Shown here one piece after another: positions 39,173 through 48,057 of a DNA stretch of 64,000 bases. Both the position numbers and the translations under genes were made by a program. Below the pieces are notes generated by a model. It was not told the origin of the DNA. It did not search any database and saw nothing but the letters and a program-made list of their open reading frames with translations. Every line of letters begins with the position of its first letter. Positions within the stretch are counted from its first letter, which is position 1. Source of the stretch: JADCGM01 sp943370355. Its GTDB lineage: Bacteria > Pseudomonadota > Alphaproteobacteria > Sphingomonadales > Sphingomonadaceae. The DNA lies in assembly GCA_943370355.1 (NCBI GenBank), contig CALRQP020000009.1:1-64000 (forward strand), read 5' to 3'.

Positions 39173-40489
39173 ATGCCCGACACCGCCGCAAAATTTCCCG
39201 GCTTCTCGCGCGCCACGCCGGACGATGGGCTGGTCAATCCCGAGGTCATGGCGAACGAGGCGGAAATCCATGCGCTCTATGCAACGCTGCGCCGTGACGA
39301 CCCCGTGCACTGGACGACGCCGGCGGGTTTCCGGCCCTTCTGGTCGATCACCCGCCATGCCGACATCGTCGCGGTCGAAAAGGCCAGCGACCGCTTTATC
39401 AACCGTGAGCGCACCTATCTCGGCCCGATCGAGAGCGAGGAGTGGATCAAGGCGACCACCGGCGACACGCATCTGTTTCGGACGCTCGTCGATCTCGACG
39501 ACCCTGAGCATATGAAGCTCCGAAAGCTCACTCACGACTGGTTCCTGCCGGCCAATCTGCGCAAGATCGAGCCGCGCATCCGCGATATCGCGCGCACCCA
39601 TATCGACCGCATGGCCGCGCTCGGGGAGAGCTGCGATTTCGTCAACGAGGTCGCGCTATTCTACCCGCTGCGCGTCATCATGGACCTGCTCGGCGTGCCG
39701 GAGTCCGACGAGCCGATGATGCTCAAGATGACGCAGGAGATATTCGGGTCGGGCGATCCCGATGTCGTCGCCCGGTCGAGCCGGCTGACTACGGGCGCCA
39801 ACGCTGTCGCGGGATCCGGCAACCCGCAAGTCGATCTCGTGGCGCTCGCGCAGGAATTCTTCCGCTATTTCGGCGCGGTGACCGCCGACCGGCGTGCCAA
39901 TCCGCGTGACGACCTGTCAACCGTCATCGCCAATGGCCTCATCGACGGCGAGCCGATCGGCGAACTGCAGGCGATGAGCTATTATGTGATCACTGCAACG
40001 GCAGGGCACGACACCACGAGTTCGACGGCAGCTGGTGGCCTGCTCCAGCTGATCCGCAACCCCGGTGAACTCGCAAAGCTCAAGGCCGATCCGTCACTGA
40101 TCCCCGCGGCGATTGAGGAAATGATCCGCTGGGTCACGCCGGTGAAGCATTTCATGCGCACCGCCACCGAGGATAGCGAGGTCGGCGGCCGGACGATCCG
40201 CAAGGGCGAGGCGCTCGCGCTCTTCTACTGGTCCGGCAACCGCGACGAGGCGGTGTTCGATGATCCCTATAACTTCAAGGTCGATCGCAAGCCCAATCCG
40301 CATGTCGCGTTCGGCCACGGCGTGCATCTCTGCCTCGGCCTACACCTCGCGCGGCTCGAACTGCGCATCCTGTTCGAGGAGCTGGTGCCGCGGCTCGACC
40401 GGATCGAACTGGGAGGCGAGCCGAAGAACAGCCTTGCCAATTTCGTCAGCGGGCTGAAGACGCTGCCCATCCGCTACGCAATGAACTGA
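39173..40489 (+). CDS. Cytochrome P450
   Basis: 438-residue soluble bacterial P450. I-helix TATAGHDTTSS with the oxygen-activating Asp-Thr, K-helix ExxR in EEMIRWV, and the heme loop FGHGVHLCLG with the Cys ligand. Sequences such as TPVKHFMRTA and the 'YWSGNRDEAVFDDPYNF' style resemble P450s acting on steroids, terpenes or fatty chains, but the substrate is unknown. Start chosen at 39173, with GGAGG 10 bases upstream; 39146 is less likely. No adjacent ferredoxin or reductase gene. Confidence 0.93.
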   Translation: MPDTAAKFPGFSRATPDDGLVNPEVMANEAEIHALYATLRRDDPVHWTTPAGFRPFWSITRHADIVAVEKASDRFINRERTYLGPIESEEWIKATTGDTHLFRTLVDLDDPEHMKLRKLTHDWFLPANLRKIEPRIRDIARTHIDRMAALGESCDFVNEVALFYPLRVIMDLLGVPESDEPMMLKMTQEIFGSGDPDVVARSSRLTTGANAVAGSGNPQVDLVALAQEFFRYFGAVTADRRANPRDDLSTVIANGLIDGEPIGELQAMSYYVITATAGHDTTSSTAAGGLLQLIRNPGELAKLKADPSLIPAAIEEMIRWVTPVKHFMRTATEDSEVGGRTIRKGEALALFYWSGNRDEAVFDDPYNFKVDRKPNPHVAFGHGVHLCLGLHLARLELRILFEELVPRLDRIELGGEPKNSLANFVSGLKTLPIRYAMN

Positions 40490-40495
40490 CGGGCC

Positions 40496-41803
40496 TCAGG
40501 CCGATTCCTGGCCCTGCAGCGTGGTCTGCCGCGCCTGGCGCCAGGTACGCGCTTCGGTCCGCCGCCGCACCGCCCAGGGTTCGTCATATTCCTGCGGCCT
40601 GACTGTCGGCACGATCAGGCAGACGCTTTGCATCGGGAGCACCGAGGCCCAGTCCGAGATGAGCTGTTTGAACGCCGTCCCGACCGGGCGGATTTTGCGA
40701 TCGAGGTCGAACAGCCCGACCGGGTTCACATGGCCATTCTCTTCGCGCAGCGCCGTGTCCCAATCGACCTGATCGGTCAGCGAATACCAGGTGAAGCCCA
40801 GCACCGGGACGCCGTCGTTCCGAACCCGCAGCACATTCGCCCATTGCTTCCACAACCAGGCGGGTGCGGCTTGCCCGTCCTTGAAGTCGTTGTAATTGGT
40901 CTCGGTGTGCATGACCGGCAGCTTGTAGCGGTCGAAATACTGCCAGGTGATGCCGTCATAGCCGAACACTTCGCCGCTCGGTCCCGATGAGCCGTCGAGC
41001 ATCACGCGGTGCTCGTTGGTCTCATAATAGTCATTGCCCATGATGCAGTGCTGCTTGAGGCGGTTTTCGAGGAAGAAGTGATATTCGTCCCGCGTCATGC
41101 CGTTATCGAGCAGATATTCGTACATCTCGGACTCGATGCGCCGGCCATAGTTTAGGTCGAGGCTGAGGAAGCGCATCGAGTTCATGAACTCGGCGTCCTT
41201 GATCGCGCCCGGCCCCTCGGCATGGAAATATTCGGAGCTTTCGGACTGGATGAAGATCGCATCGGGACGCACGTCGAGGATGCACTTCATCGCCATGACA
41301 TTGGCTTTGACGATATGCTTTAGCGCATTCACGAATGCCGCGTCGGTGGTCAGGCATTCGTTCCACCAGCCGTAACGCGCTGAAAAAAGCGCGCAAATAT
41401 ACATCTCGTTGACCGGTGTGTAGAGTTGCACCCAGGGGAAGCGCTCGGCGAAGGCGCGCGCATAGTCCGCAAACAGTTGCGGGAAATCGGGGTTCTGGAA
41501 ATCGCCGATCCAGTCGGGCACACCGAAGTGACACAAATCGACGATCGGCGTCATGTTCATCGCCTTCAGTTCGGCGAAGGTCTCGTCGGCAAAGCTCCAG
41601 TCATAGTTGCCGGGGCCGCGGAAGGTCGTGTGAATCGGCGGGCCGTAGCGCAGGAAGCTGATGCCCAGGTCCTGGACCAGCGTGAAATCCTCGCGCCAGC
41701 GCTTGTAGTGACCGCATTTGTCCATCTGATCGATGCGTTTGCGGGAAGCGCCAATCGTCGGGATCGAATTCTCAATACCCGTCGCAAACATGAAGCTGGT
41801 CAT
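40496..41803 (-). CDS. Glycoside hydrolase family 1-like protein
   Basis: 435 residues forming a TIM-barrel: LVQDLGISFLRYGPPIHTT, acid/base Glu in QLYTPVNEMYICALF, nucleophile Glu in LPVMHTETNYND, and FTWYSLTDQVDWDTAL before a tail. These correspond to the TFNEP and ITENG sites of beta-glucosidases but are clearly changed, so it is a distant family member with uncertain substrate. A 45-residue charged C-terminal extension (RRRTEARTWRQARQ) follows the catalytic part. Convergent with the P450 and divergent from mscL. Confidence 0.8.
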   Translation of the reverse strand: MTSFMFATGIENSIPTIGASRKRIDQMDKCGHYKRWREDFTLVQDLGISFLRYGPPIHTTFRGPGNYDWSFADETFAELKAMNMTPIVDLCHFGVPDWIGDFQNPDFPQLFADYARAFAERFPWVQLYTPVNEMYICALFSARYGWWNECLTTDAAFVNALKHIVKANVMAMKCILDVRPDAIFIQSESSEYFHAEGPGAIKDAEFMNSMRFLSLDLNYGRRIESEMYEYLLDNGMTRDEYHFFLENRLKQHCIMGNDYYETNEHRVMLDGSSGPSGEVFGYDGITWQYFDRYKLPVMHTETNYNDFKDGQAAPAWLWKQWANVLRVRNDGVPVLGFTWYSLTDQVDWDTALREENGHVNPVGLFDLDRKIRPVGTAFKQLISDWASVLPMQSVCLIVPTVRPQEYDEPWAVRRRTEARTWRQARQTTLQGQESA

Positions 41804-41898
41804 GCACCGTGAACGACCCGCCCCGGCGATGGTTCACAACGCTTGATCTCCTATCCCGATTAGGGACAATAGCCGCGCAACCGAGGGGGAAAACGGGC

Positions 41899-42330
41899 AT
41901 GTTCGGGGAATTCAAGACGTTCATCGCGCGCGGCAACGTGCTAGATCTGGCAGTCGGCGTGATCATCGGCGCAGCATTCGGCAAGATCGTCGCATCGCTG
42001 ACCGACGACATCATCATGCCGGTCATCGGCGCGGCCTTCGGCGGTCTCGATTTCTCCAGCTATTTCATCCGCCTCGCGCCGATCCCCGACGGGTTCAAAG
42101 GCTCGCTCGACAGCTATGCCGATTTGAAGACCGCCGGCGTGCCGCTGCTCGGCTATGGCCAGTTCGCGACCGTGCTCGTCAATTTCCTGATCCTCGCCTT
42201 CATCATCTTCCTGATCGTGCGCGCTGCGAACCGCGTCGTTCGTCCTGCCGAGGCGGCCCCGGCCGCGCCGCCGCCGACGCCCGAAGATGTGCTGCTGCTC
42301 CGCGAGATCCGCGACTCGCTGAAGAAATGA
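41899..42330 (+). CDS. mscL: Large-conductance mechanosensitive channel
   Basis: Emergency valve for hypo-osmotic shock. The 143 residues start MFGEFKTFIARGNVLDLAVG, with TM1 (AVGVIIGAAFGKIVASL), a periplasmic loop and TM2 (FATVLVNFLILAFIIFLIV), then a cytoplasmic helix. An upstream-extended frame of 30 codons is not family-like. Upstream, TTGATC and GACAAT spaced by 16 bases may be its promoter. Coupled by ATGA to arfB. Confidence 0.96.
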   Translation: MFGEFKTFIARGNVLDLAVGVIIGAAFGKIVASLTDDIIMPVIGAAFGGLDFSSYFIRLAPIPDGFKGSLDSYADLKTAGVPLLGYGQFATVLVNFLILAFIIFLIVRAANRVVRPAEAAPAAPPPTPEDVLLLREIRDSLKK

Positions 42331-42749
42331 CGCTTGAGGTCGCGGGTCTGGCGATCGACGAGGCTGAACTCGTCGAAAGCTTCATCCGCGCCTCGGGACC
42401 CGGCGGACAGAATGTCAACAAGGTATCGACGGCGGTCGAGCTGCGCTTCGACGTGCGCCGCTCACCCGCGCTGCCCAATGATATCGCGATCCGGCTGATG
42501 AAAGCGGCGGGCAGCCGGCTCACGCTCGATGGCATTCTGGTCATCCGCGCGCAGCGATTCCGCACTCAGGAACGTAACCGGCAGGACGCGCGGGACCGCC
42601 TTGTCGCGATGATTGAGGCTGCGGCGGTTCCGCCTCCGCCACCGCGCCGCAAGACCAAGGTTTCGAAGGCGGCGAAGGCGCGCCGCGTCGACAGCAAGGT
42701 CAAGCGCGGCTCGGTGAAAGCGTTGCGCGGCCGCCCTGACGGCGATTGA
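42327..42749 (+). CDS. arfB: Alternative ribosome-rescue factor B (peptidyl-tRNA hydrolase)
   Basis: 140 residues with the class I release-factor-like catalytic loop SFIRASGPGGQNVNKVSTAV containing GGQ, and the basic C-terminal tail (RRKTKVSKAAKARRV, KVKRGSVKALRGR) that enters the empty mRNA channel of stalled ribosomes. Length and tail fit ArfB/YaeJ rather than a full release factor. Its ATG overlaps the mscL stop. Confidence 0.93.
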   Translation: MTLEVAGLAIDEAELVESFIRASGPGGQNVNKVSTAVELRFDVRRSPALPNDIAIRLMKAAGSRLTLDGILVIRAQRFRTQERNRQDARDRLVAMIEAAAVPPPPPRRKTKVSKAAKARRVDSKVKRGSVKALRGRPDGD

Positions 42750-42857
42750 GTCGACCTGCGGCGCGCGGTCGCATGCCCGCTAAACCTCTGGAATAACGCT
42801 TTCGAAACGAATATCCTATACTTTCGATATAGGTCGGAAGTATTGGGAAACCTGGTC

Positions 42858-43379
42858 ATGCGTGTCGTTGCGAAAATTCTGCTCGGTGCATTGCTGGCTG
42901 CGACCGCTGCGGCACCCGCCTTTGCGCAGGCATCGGCGTCGGCATCGACCACCGGCACCACCAAAATCCTGACGCCGATCTCGCTGACCAAGAATAGCGA
43001 TCTCGCCTTCGGGTCGGTGGTGCGCACGGCTTCAGGCACCAACACCGTTACCATCGACGCCTCGACCGGTGCCCGTTCGATCTCCGGGGCCGGCACCGGT
43101 GTCTTGGTCACCTCGACGACGAGCCGCGCGGCCTACACGGTGGGCGGCGAAGGCGGCCAGACCTTTTCAATCACGGTCCCTGCGTCGTTCAACATGACAA
43201 GCGGTGCCAACACGATCGCCGTGACCCTGGTTGCCAGCGCCACGACCGGCACGATCAGCGGCACGATCGGCTCCGCTGGAACAGCGACCTTCGGCGTCGG
43301 CGGCAATTTCGCGCTGCCGAACACCCAAGCCAGCGGAAACTATAGCGGAAGTTTCACCGCGACCGTCGCTTACAACTGA
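42858..43379 (+). CDS. DUF4402 exported protein, first copy
   Basis: 173 residues with a Sec signal (MRVVAKILLGALLAATAAAPAFA), then a Thr/Ser/Gly-rich, cysteine-free beta-sandwich of the DUF4402 family: LTPISLTKNSDLAFGSVV, GTGVLVTSTTSRAAYTV, FNMTSGANTIAVTL, and the ending FALPNTQASGNYSGSFTATVAYN. Such proteins are often surface or fimbria-like subunits, but no usher or chaperone gene is near. The start at 42858 is chosen; a TTG 15 bases upstream is possible. A small palindrome (CCTATA-N7-TATAGG) lies 25 bases upstream of the start and may be regulatory. Confidence 0.82.
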   Translation: MRVVAKILLGALLAATAAAPAFAQASASASTTGTTKILTPISLTKNSDLAFGSVVRTASGTNTVTIDASTGARSISGAGTGVLVTSTTSRAAYTVGGEGGQTFSITVPASFNMTSGANTIAVTLVASATTGTISGTIGSAGTATFGVGGNFALPNTQASGNYSGSFTATVAYN

Positions 43380-43567
43380 TCGCCCGCCCGCCGACCCCCC
43401 GCGGCGGAGTCACCCCGGGCTCGATTGTTGCGTTGCGTACCCCCTGCCAGACCAACGGCTTAGTCGATCACTGAAACCGGAATAATCGGTTGGATCGAAT
43501 AACGCGAACTTCATATTGCTTTTGGCACGGCAGAACGCCGGGTTGAGTTCGCGAAAAGGAACAGCAG

Positions 43568-44086
43568 ATGAAGTTCGGTTTGAAGATTTTGATGGCGGTC
43601 GCGGTCTTGGGCGTGACCGCGCCGGCTATGGCGCAGGCAGCCGCCTCGGTCAGCACGACGGGCACGACCAAAATCATCCAGCCGATCTCGCTGGCAAAGA
43701 ACAGCGACCTCGCCTTCGGCACCGTCGTTCGCGCCAGCACCGGCACGAACAGCGTCGTCATCGACGGTACGACGGGTGCGCGCACGATCACCGGCGCTGG
43801 CGACGGCGTCCTCGTAACTTCGACAACCAGCCGCGCAACCTTCACGGTCACCGGCGAGGGCGCCCAGACCTTCTCGATCTCCGTGCCGGCCTCGTTCAAC
43901 ATGACCAGCGGTGCCAACACGATCGCCGTCACCACGGCGGCGTCGGGCGCGACGGGCACGCTGTCGGGCACGATCGGTTCGTCGGGCACCGGCACCTTCG
44001 GCGTCGGCGGCAGTTTCTCGCTTCCGAACACCCAGGCGTCGGGCAGCTACACCGGCTCCTTCACCACCACGGTCGCCTATAACTGA
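43568..44086 (+). CDS. DUF4402 exported protein, second copy
   Basis: 172 residues, a clear paralogue of the upstream gene with the same architecture: signal MKFGLKILMAVAVLGVTAPAMA, LAKNSDLAFGTVVR, GDGVLVTSTTSRATFTV, SVPASFNMTSGANTIAV, and the ending SLPNTQASGSYTGSFTTTVA. AAAGGAAC precedes the ATG. A palindrome (AACCG-N7-CGGTT) lies about 75 bases upstream. The 188-base gap between the copies has no gene. Presumably a beta-sandwich subunit secreted to the cell surface; assembly genes are absent here. Confidence 0.84.
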   Translation: MKFGLKILMAVAVLGVTAPAMAQAAASVSTTGTTKIIQPISLAKNSDLAFGTVVRASTGTNSVVIDGTTGARTITGAGDGVLVTSTTSRATFTVTGEGAQTFSISVPASFNMTSGANTIAVTTAASGATGTLSGTIGSSGTGTFGVGGSFSLPNTQASGSYTGSFTTTVAYN

Positions 44087-44216
44087 CCGATACTCGGCCC
44101 GGCGTGACCCCACACGCCGGGCTTCTTATGCCTCCGGCAGATCCTGCTTCGAGTTGCACTCGAAACAAAAGTGCGTATCATAGGTCCGCACTTGGATCCG
44201 AGTCTGGAGACCGCTC

Positions 44217-45605
44217 TTGAACGCGCCCATCGACCATAAGACACTTGCCCCCGCCGAAACTTGGCGCGACCGCTACCGCCGGCTGCCTGAGGCGGGGTTT
44301 GAGGGGCTGAAGCATCTTCCGGGCCTGCCCAAAAATGCCTTCCCGCTGTTCACGACGCTGCGCTTCCTGAAGGACCCGCTTACCTTCGTCCGCGACCGCG
44401 TTGCCGAATTCGGCCGCGTCTACCGTGTCAACAACTTCGGCGGCTGGAATGTCGCGATGGTCGGGCCCGACGCCAACGAGCTCGTGCTGATGAACCGCGA
44501 CAATATCTTCTCATCGGAACAGGGCTGGAATCCGGTCCTCGAATATCTGTTTCCGCGCGGCCTCATGCTCATGGACGGCGACGAGCACCGGACGCACCGG
44601 AAAACGCTGGGCGTCGCGTTCAAGCCCGCGCCGATGAAACATTATTTCACGCAGCTGTCGGACGGCATCGCGCGCGGCATCACCAAATGGCCCGAGCAGA
44701 TGAAATTCTATCCGGCGATCAAGGCGCTGACGCTCGACCTCGCCGCGACCTCCTTTCTTGGCATCGCCTGGGGTCCGGAGGCGGAGAAGATCAACCGCGC
44801 CTTTGTCGATATGGTGCAGGCGTCGGTCGGCATTGTGCGCGTGCCGATCCCGGGTTCGCTGATGTTCAAGGGCTGGCTCGGTCGCCGCTACATGTCGGCC
44901 TTCTTCCGCCGCGAAATCCCGAAGCGGCGCGGCAAGGCGGGCGACGATTTCTTCACGCAATTCTGCAATGCGACCGACGACGACGGCAAGCTGCTAACTG
45001 ACCAGGAAGTCATCGATCATATGAACTTCCTGATGATGGCAGCGCATGACACGCTGACGTCGTCGTTGACCTCGACCGTCTATTATCTCGCGAAGAACCC
45101 GGAATGGCAGACGTGGCTCCGCGAGGAAATCGCGGGCGTCCCCGAACTGACCTTCGAGAGCCTCGCCAAGCTCGAGCGCTGCGAAATGGCCTTCAAGGAA
45201 GCGATGCGCCTCAATGCGCCGGTGCCCGGAATCCCACGCCGCGCGGTCAAGGACTTCACCATAGGCAATTTCACGATTCCTGCCGGCGCGCATGTCGGCA
45301 TCAACCCGATGATGACGCACCGGCTTGAAGAATTGTGGCCCGATCCGGACCGCTTCGACCCGACGCGCTTCACGCCCGAGAACAGCAAGGGCCGGCACAA
45401 ATATGCCTGGGTGCCATTCGGCGGCGGCGCGCACATGTGCCTCGGACTGCACTTCGCTTACATGCAGGCCAAGACCTTCCTGTGGCAGCTGCTCAAGGAT
45501 CGCGAGCTCGTCCTGCCCGAGGGCTATGAGGGCGATTTCGCGATGTTCCCGATGCCCAAGCCGCGCGACGGCCTGCCGATCCGGCTCGCCCGACTGTCGC
45601 ACTAA
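44217..45605 (+). CDS. Cytochrome P450, second
   Basis: 462 residues starting at a TTG. It differs from the other P450: I-helix MMAAHDTLTSS, K-helix ExxR in KEAMRLNAPVPGIPRRA, heme loop FGGGAHMCLG. The N-terminus (LKHLPGLPKNAFPLF, RVAEFGRVYRVNNFGG) and length resemble CYP51/CYP120-like class enzymes acting on sterols or retinoids or fatty acids. Substrate unknown. It is followed after 70 bases by an alpha/beta hydrolase. Confidence 0.92.
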   Translation: MNAPIDHKTLAPAETWRDRYRRLPEAGFEGLKHLPGLPKNAFPLFTTLRFLKDPLTFVRDRVAEFGRVYRVNNFGGWNVAMVGPDANELVLMNRDNIFSSEQGWNPVLEYLFPRGLMLMDGDEHRTHRKTLGVAFKPAPMKHYFTQLSDGIARGITKWPEQMKFYPAIKALTLDLAATSFLGIAWGPEAEKINRAFVDMVQASVGIVRVPIPGSLMFKGWLGRRYMSAFFRREIPKRRGKAGDDFFTQFCNATDDDGKLLTDQEVIDHMNFLMMAAHDTLTSSLTSTVYYLAKNPEWQTWLREEIAGVPELTFESLAKLERCEMAFKEAMRLNAPVPGIPRRAVKDFTIGNFTIPAGAHVGINPMMTHRLEELWPDPDRFDPTRFTPENSKGRHKYAWVPFGGGAHMCLGLHFAYMQAKTFLWQLLKDRELVLPEGYEGDFAMFPMPKPRDGLPIRLARLSH

Positions 45606-45675
45606 ACCTATCCAAATCCGCTCTCGTACGCGGGGCCGATTGCGATAGGCTCGCGGCCGGACAGGGGAGGTCAGC

Positions 45676-46674
45676 ATGGCAGGTGGCACGCAATCGTCGG
45701 GACGGCGCTGGCTTGGCTGGATTGCCGCAATCCTCGGCCTGCTCGCTGCGCTGGTCTGGTATGCACAGGTGCCCGACCGCTCCGTTACCGAACTGCGTGG
45801 CAAATATGCCAATGCCGAGAGCGAATTTGTCGAAGTCGAGCCCGGCCTGACCGTCCATCTCCGCGACGAGGGGCCGAAGGATGCGCCGGCGATTGTGCTG
45901 CTGCACGGCTCGAACGCCTCGCTGCACACCTGGGAGCCCTGGGTCGCCCGGCTCAAGACCCGCTACCGCGTCATCAGCTATGACCAGCCCGGCCATGGCC
46001 TGACCGGCGCGCATCCCAAGCGCGACTATAGCGCCGCGGCCTTCGTCCGCGTGCTCGACGAAGTTGCTGCCAATCGCGGGCTGAGCAAATTCGCGCTCGC
46101 GGGCAATTCGATGGGCGGCTGGGTCGCCTGGAACTATGCGCTCGCGCATCCGGAGAAGCTCTCGGCGCTGATCCTCGTCGATGCGGCCGGCGCGCCGGTG
46201 CAGCCGGCCAACACGCCGATCGGCTTCCGCATCGCGCGCACTCCGGTCGTCCGCGACCTCGTCGGCAACATCACGCCGCGTGTCATCATCGAAAAATCGC
46301 TTACATCGACCCTTCACGATCCGAAGCAGGTCACGCCGCCGATGGTCGACCGCTATTGGGAACTGCTGCTCTACCCCGGCAATCGCCAGGCCACGCTCGA
46401 TCGCGGGAAGACGCCGCGCGTGCAGGTGTCGAAGGCGACGCTCGGCGCGCTCAAAATGCCGATCCTGATCCTGTGGGGCCGCGAAGATCACCTGATCCCG
46501 CTCGCCGCCGAACAATGGTTCACCAGCGCACTGCCAAGCGCGCGCGCGATCATCTACGACAACGTCGGGCACGTTCCGATGGAGGAAACCCCCGACCGCT
46601 CAGCAGCCGACGTCGCTAGCTTCCTTGACGCGTTGCCCCGGACTCCTGCGACCCCTGACGAACCAGCGCGCTGA
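45676..46674 (+). CDS. Membrane-anchored alpha/beta hydrolase
   Basis: 332 residues with an N-terminal membrane helix (about 13-30) and a hydrolase fold: LLHGSNASLHTWEPW oxyanion loop, YDQPGHGLTG, nucleophile Ser in LAGNSMGGWVAWNYA, Asp in ILWGREDHLIPL and His in NVGHVPMEETPDRS. The catalytic triad is complete. Ester or lactone substrate unknown. It starts after a GGGGAGG Shine-Dalgarno. Convergent with the DUF1993 gene. Confidence 0.88.
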   Translation: MAGGTQSSGRRWLGWIAAILGLLAALVWYAQVPDRSVTELRGKYANAESEFVEVEPGLTVHLRDEGPKDAPAIVLLHGSNASLHTWEPWVARLKTRYRVISYDQPGHGLTGAHPKRDYSAAAFVRVLDEVAANRGLSKFALAGNSMGGWVAWNYALAHPEKLSALILVDAAGAPVQPANTPIGFRIARTPVVRDLVGNITPRVIIEKSLTSTLHDPKQVTPPMVDRYWELLLYPGNRQATLDRGKTPRVQVSKATLGALKMPILILWGREDHLIPLAAEQWFTSALPSARAIIYDNVGHVPMEETPDRSAADVASFLDALPRTPATPDEPAR

Positions 46675-46677
46675 CGG

Positions 46678-47247
46678 CTAGCCCGTCGTCGTACGCAACC
46701 GGCCCTCATAGTCGCCCTTGCCGATCGGCACCCCGCGCGTGCGCAGGATGTCATAGGCCGTGACAGCGTGAAAATAGAAGTTGGGCAGCGAATAGGAGAG
46801 CAGGAACGTCTCCGGCGTGAACGCCATGGTCCGAGGGGCCCAAGGCGACTTGAACGCGTTCTCGGGGTCCACGGGCCGGAAGAGATCGATCGTCAGCTCC
46901 TTACCCGACCAGCTGTTGACCTGCCCAGGGCTCAACCCGTCCAGCACCGCGATAGCTTCCGCGATCATCGCCTGAAGGCCGGCAAAAGACATCGTCGCCC
47001 CCGCCAGCGGCGGCGCCGCAAACACACCCGTCCTCACCGCGTCCAGCCCCCATACGGAATGATTTTTCACAGACTCAATCTGGAAATGGAGTGGTGCCAT
47101 GTCGGGGTACAGGCGGGCATGAACCAAGCTGTCCGCGTCGGCACCGGTTTGGGCACAATGCCTAACGGCACGATCGAGCACGCCCGATATCGCTCTGGCG
47201 GTTTGGAGAAATGTCGGGACGCTGAGGTCGTAGAGGGTGATGGTCAT
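46678..47247 (-). CDS. DUF1993-family protein
   Basis: 189 residues in the DUF1993 / DinB-like helical fold: MTITLYDLSVPTFLQTARAI, ARLYPDMAPLHFQIESVKNH, NFYFHAVTAYDILRTRGVPIGK. The conserved Phe/His pattern near NFYFHAVTAY is typical of the family. Function unknown; DinB-like proteins often bind metals and transfer small thiols. It lies alone, convergent with the hydrolase gene. Confidence 0.8.
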   Translation of the reverse strand: MTITLYDLSVPTFLQTARAISGVLDRAVRHCAQTGADADSLVHARLYPDMAPLHFQIESVKNHSVWGLDAVRTGVFAAPPLAGATMSFAGLQAMIAEAIAVLDGLSPGQVNSWSGKELTIDLFRPVDPENAFKSPWAPRTMAFTPETFLLSYSLPNFYFHAVTAYDILRTRGVPIGKGDYEGRLRTTTG

Positions 47248-47345
47248 CGCCGCAATTTAGACCATCTCGAACAGGACGCCACAATCAATTGGATTGGAAA
47301 TCCGTAGCTTAACAGCGCCCGAGCGGCGTCTCTGTGCCACAGCGC

Positions 47346-48014
47346 CTAGCCCAATTCGGCGAGTTCATAGCGGCCAGCCAGATGCTCCCAGGTCATCAGC
47401 ACCAGCACGGCGTCCGGACCGGTTGTCCACATGTCGATGGGCGTGTGCCCCTGATAGGTGATGGTCCAATGCGCGCAGTCGAAGCTTCCGGCGGCGACGG
47501 TGACGGTCTCATCTGGCAAGCGGGTCAGCAGTGCCTCGCTTGCCAGCAGCGCCGGGACCCCGCCGCCGTTCGCTTGATGCGAGCAGGTTGCGCCGCGCAC
47601 GGTCCGGGCGTCGCCGACGGCAAGCGGTCCTGCGGCAAGCGACATCCAGCCGTCGTTCAGCAACGCATGCGTCCCGAAATAATCGGCTGGTCCCGACAAG
47701 CTGACCGCGGCATCATGACCGGTACCGCTCAGCGTCGCCACCGTGCCTGCGTCCCCGCGCCGGAAATGCGCGCTACCCATCCATACGTCTCTCTCGGTGA
47801 CGCGTACGAACGCCTCGGTCGGCCGCGCCTCGGGATCGAGTGCCAGCAGTGCATCGCGTACCAGCGCATCGTCGTGCATCTCGCAGTGCGCGCAAAGTGT
47901 GCGACTGCCATCTGCCTGAACGGTGATCGAGAACTGCTCGAAGCCGGTCGAACCGCCCGCGGCGTCGAGATAAGCGATGCGCCCAGTCAAGAGTCGCGGG
48001 TTTCCCTTTACCAT
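47346..48014 (-). CDS. Protein of unknown function, beta-rich
   Basis: 222 residues without a signal peptide or membrane segment. The sequence is beta-rich with motifs FEQFSITVQADGSRTLCAHC and DALLALDPEARPTEAFVR; the pattern CAHCEMHDD near residue 41 has one Cys-x2-Cys. I recognise no family. Start MVKGNPRLLTGR is tentative, since the GGGAG just before the ATG is very close. It is divergent from the aldehyde dehydrogenase gene, with 43 bases between. Confidence 0.65.
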   Translation of the reverse strand: MVKGNPRLLTGRIAYLDAAGGSTGFEQFSITVQADGSRTLCAHCEMHDDALVRDALLALDPEARPTEAFVRVTERDVWMGSAHFRRGDAGTVATLSGTGHDAAVSLSGPADYFGTHALLNDGWMSLAAGPLAVGDARTVRGATCSHQANGGGVPALLASEALLTRLPDETVTVAAGSFDCAHWTITYQGHTPIDMWTTGPDAVLVLMTWEHLAGRYELAELG

Positions 48015-48057
48015 CTCCCGGGTCTAGCGTGGCAGGACATGATGGGGGAAGCCGACG

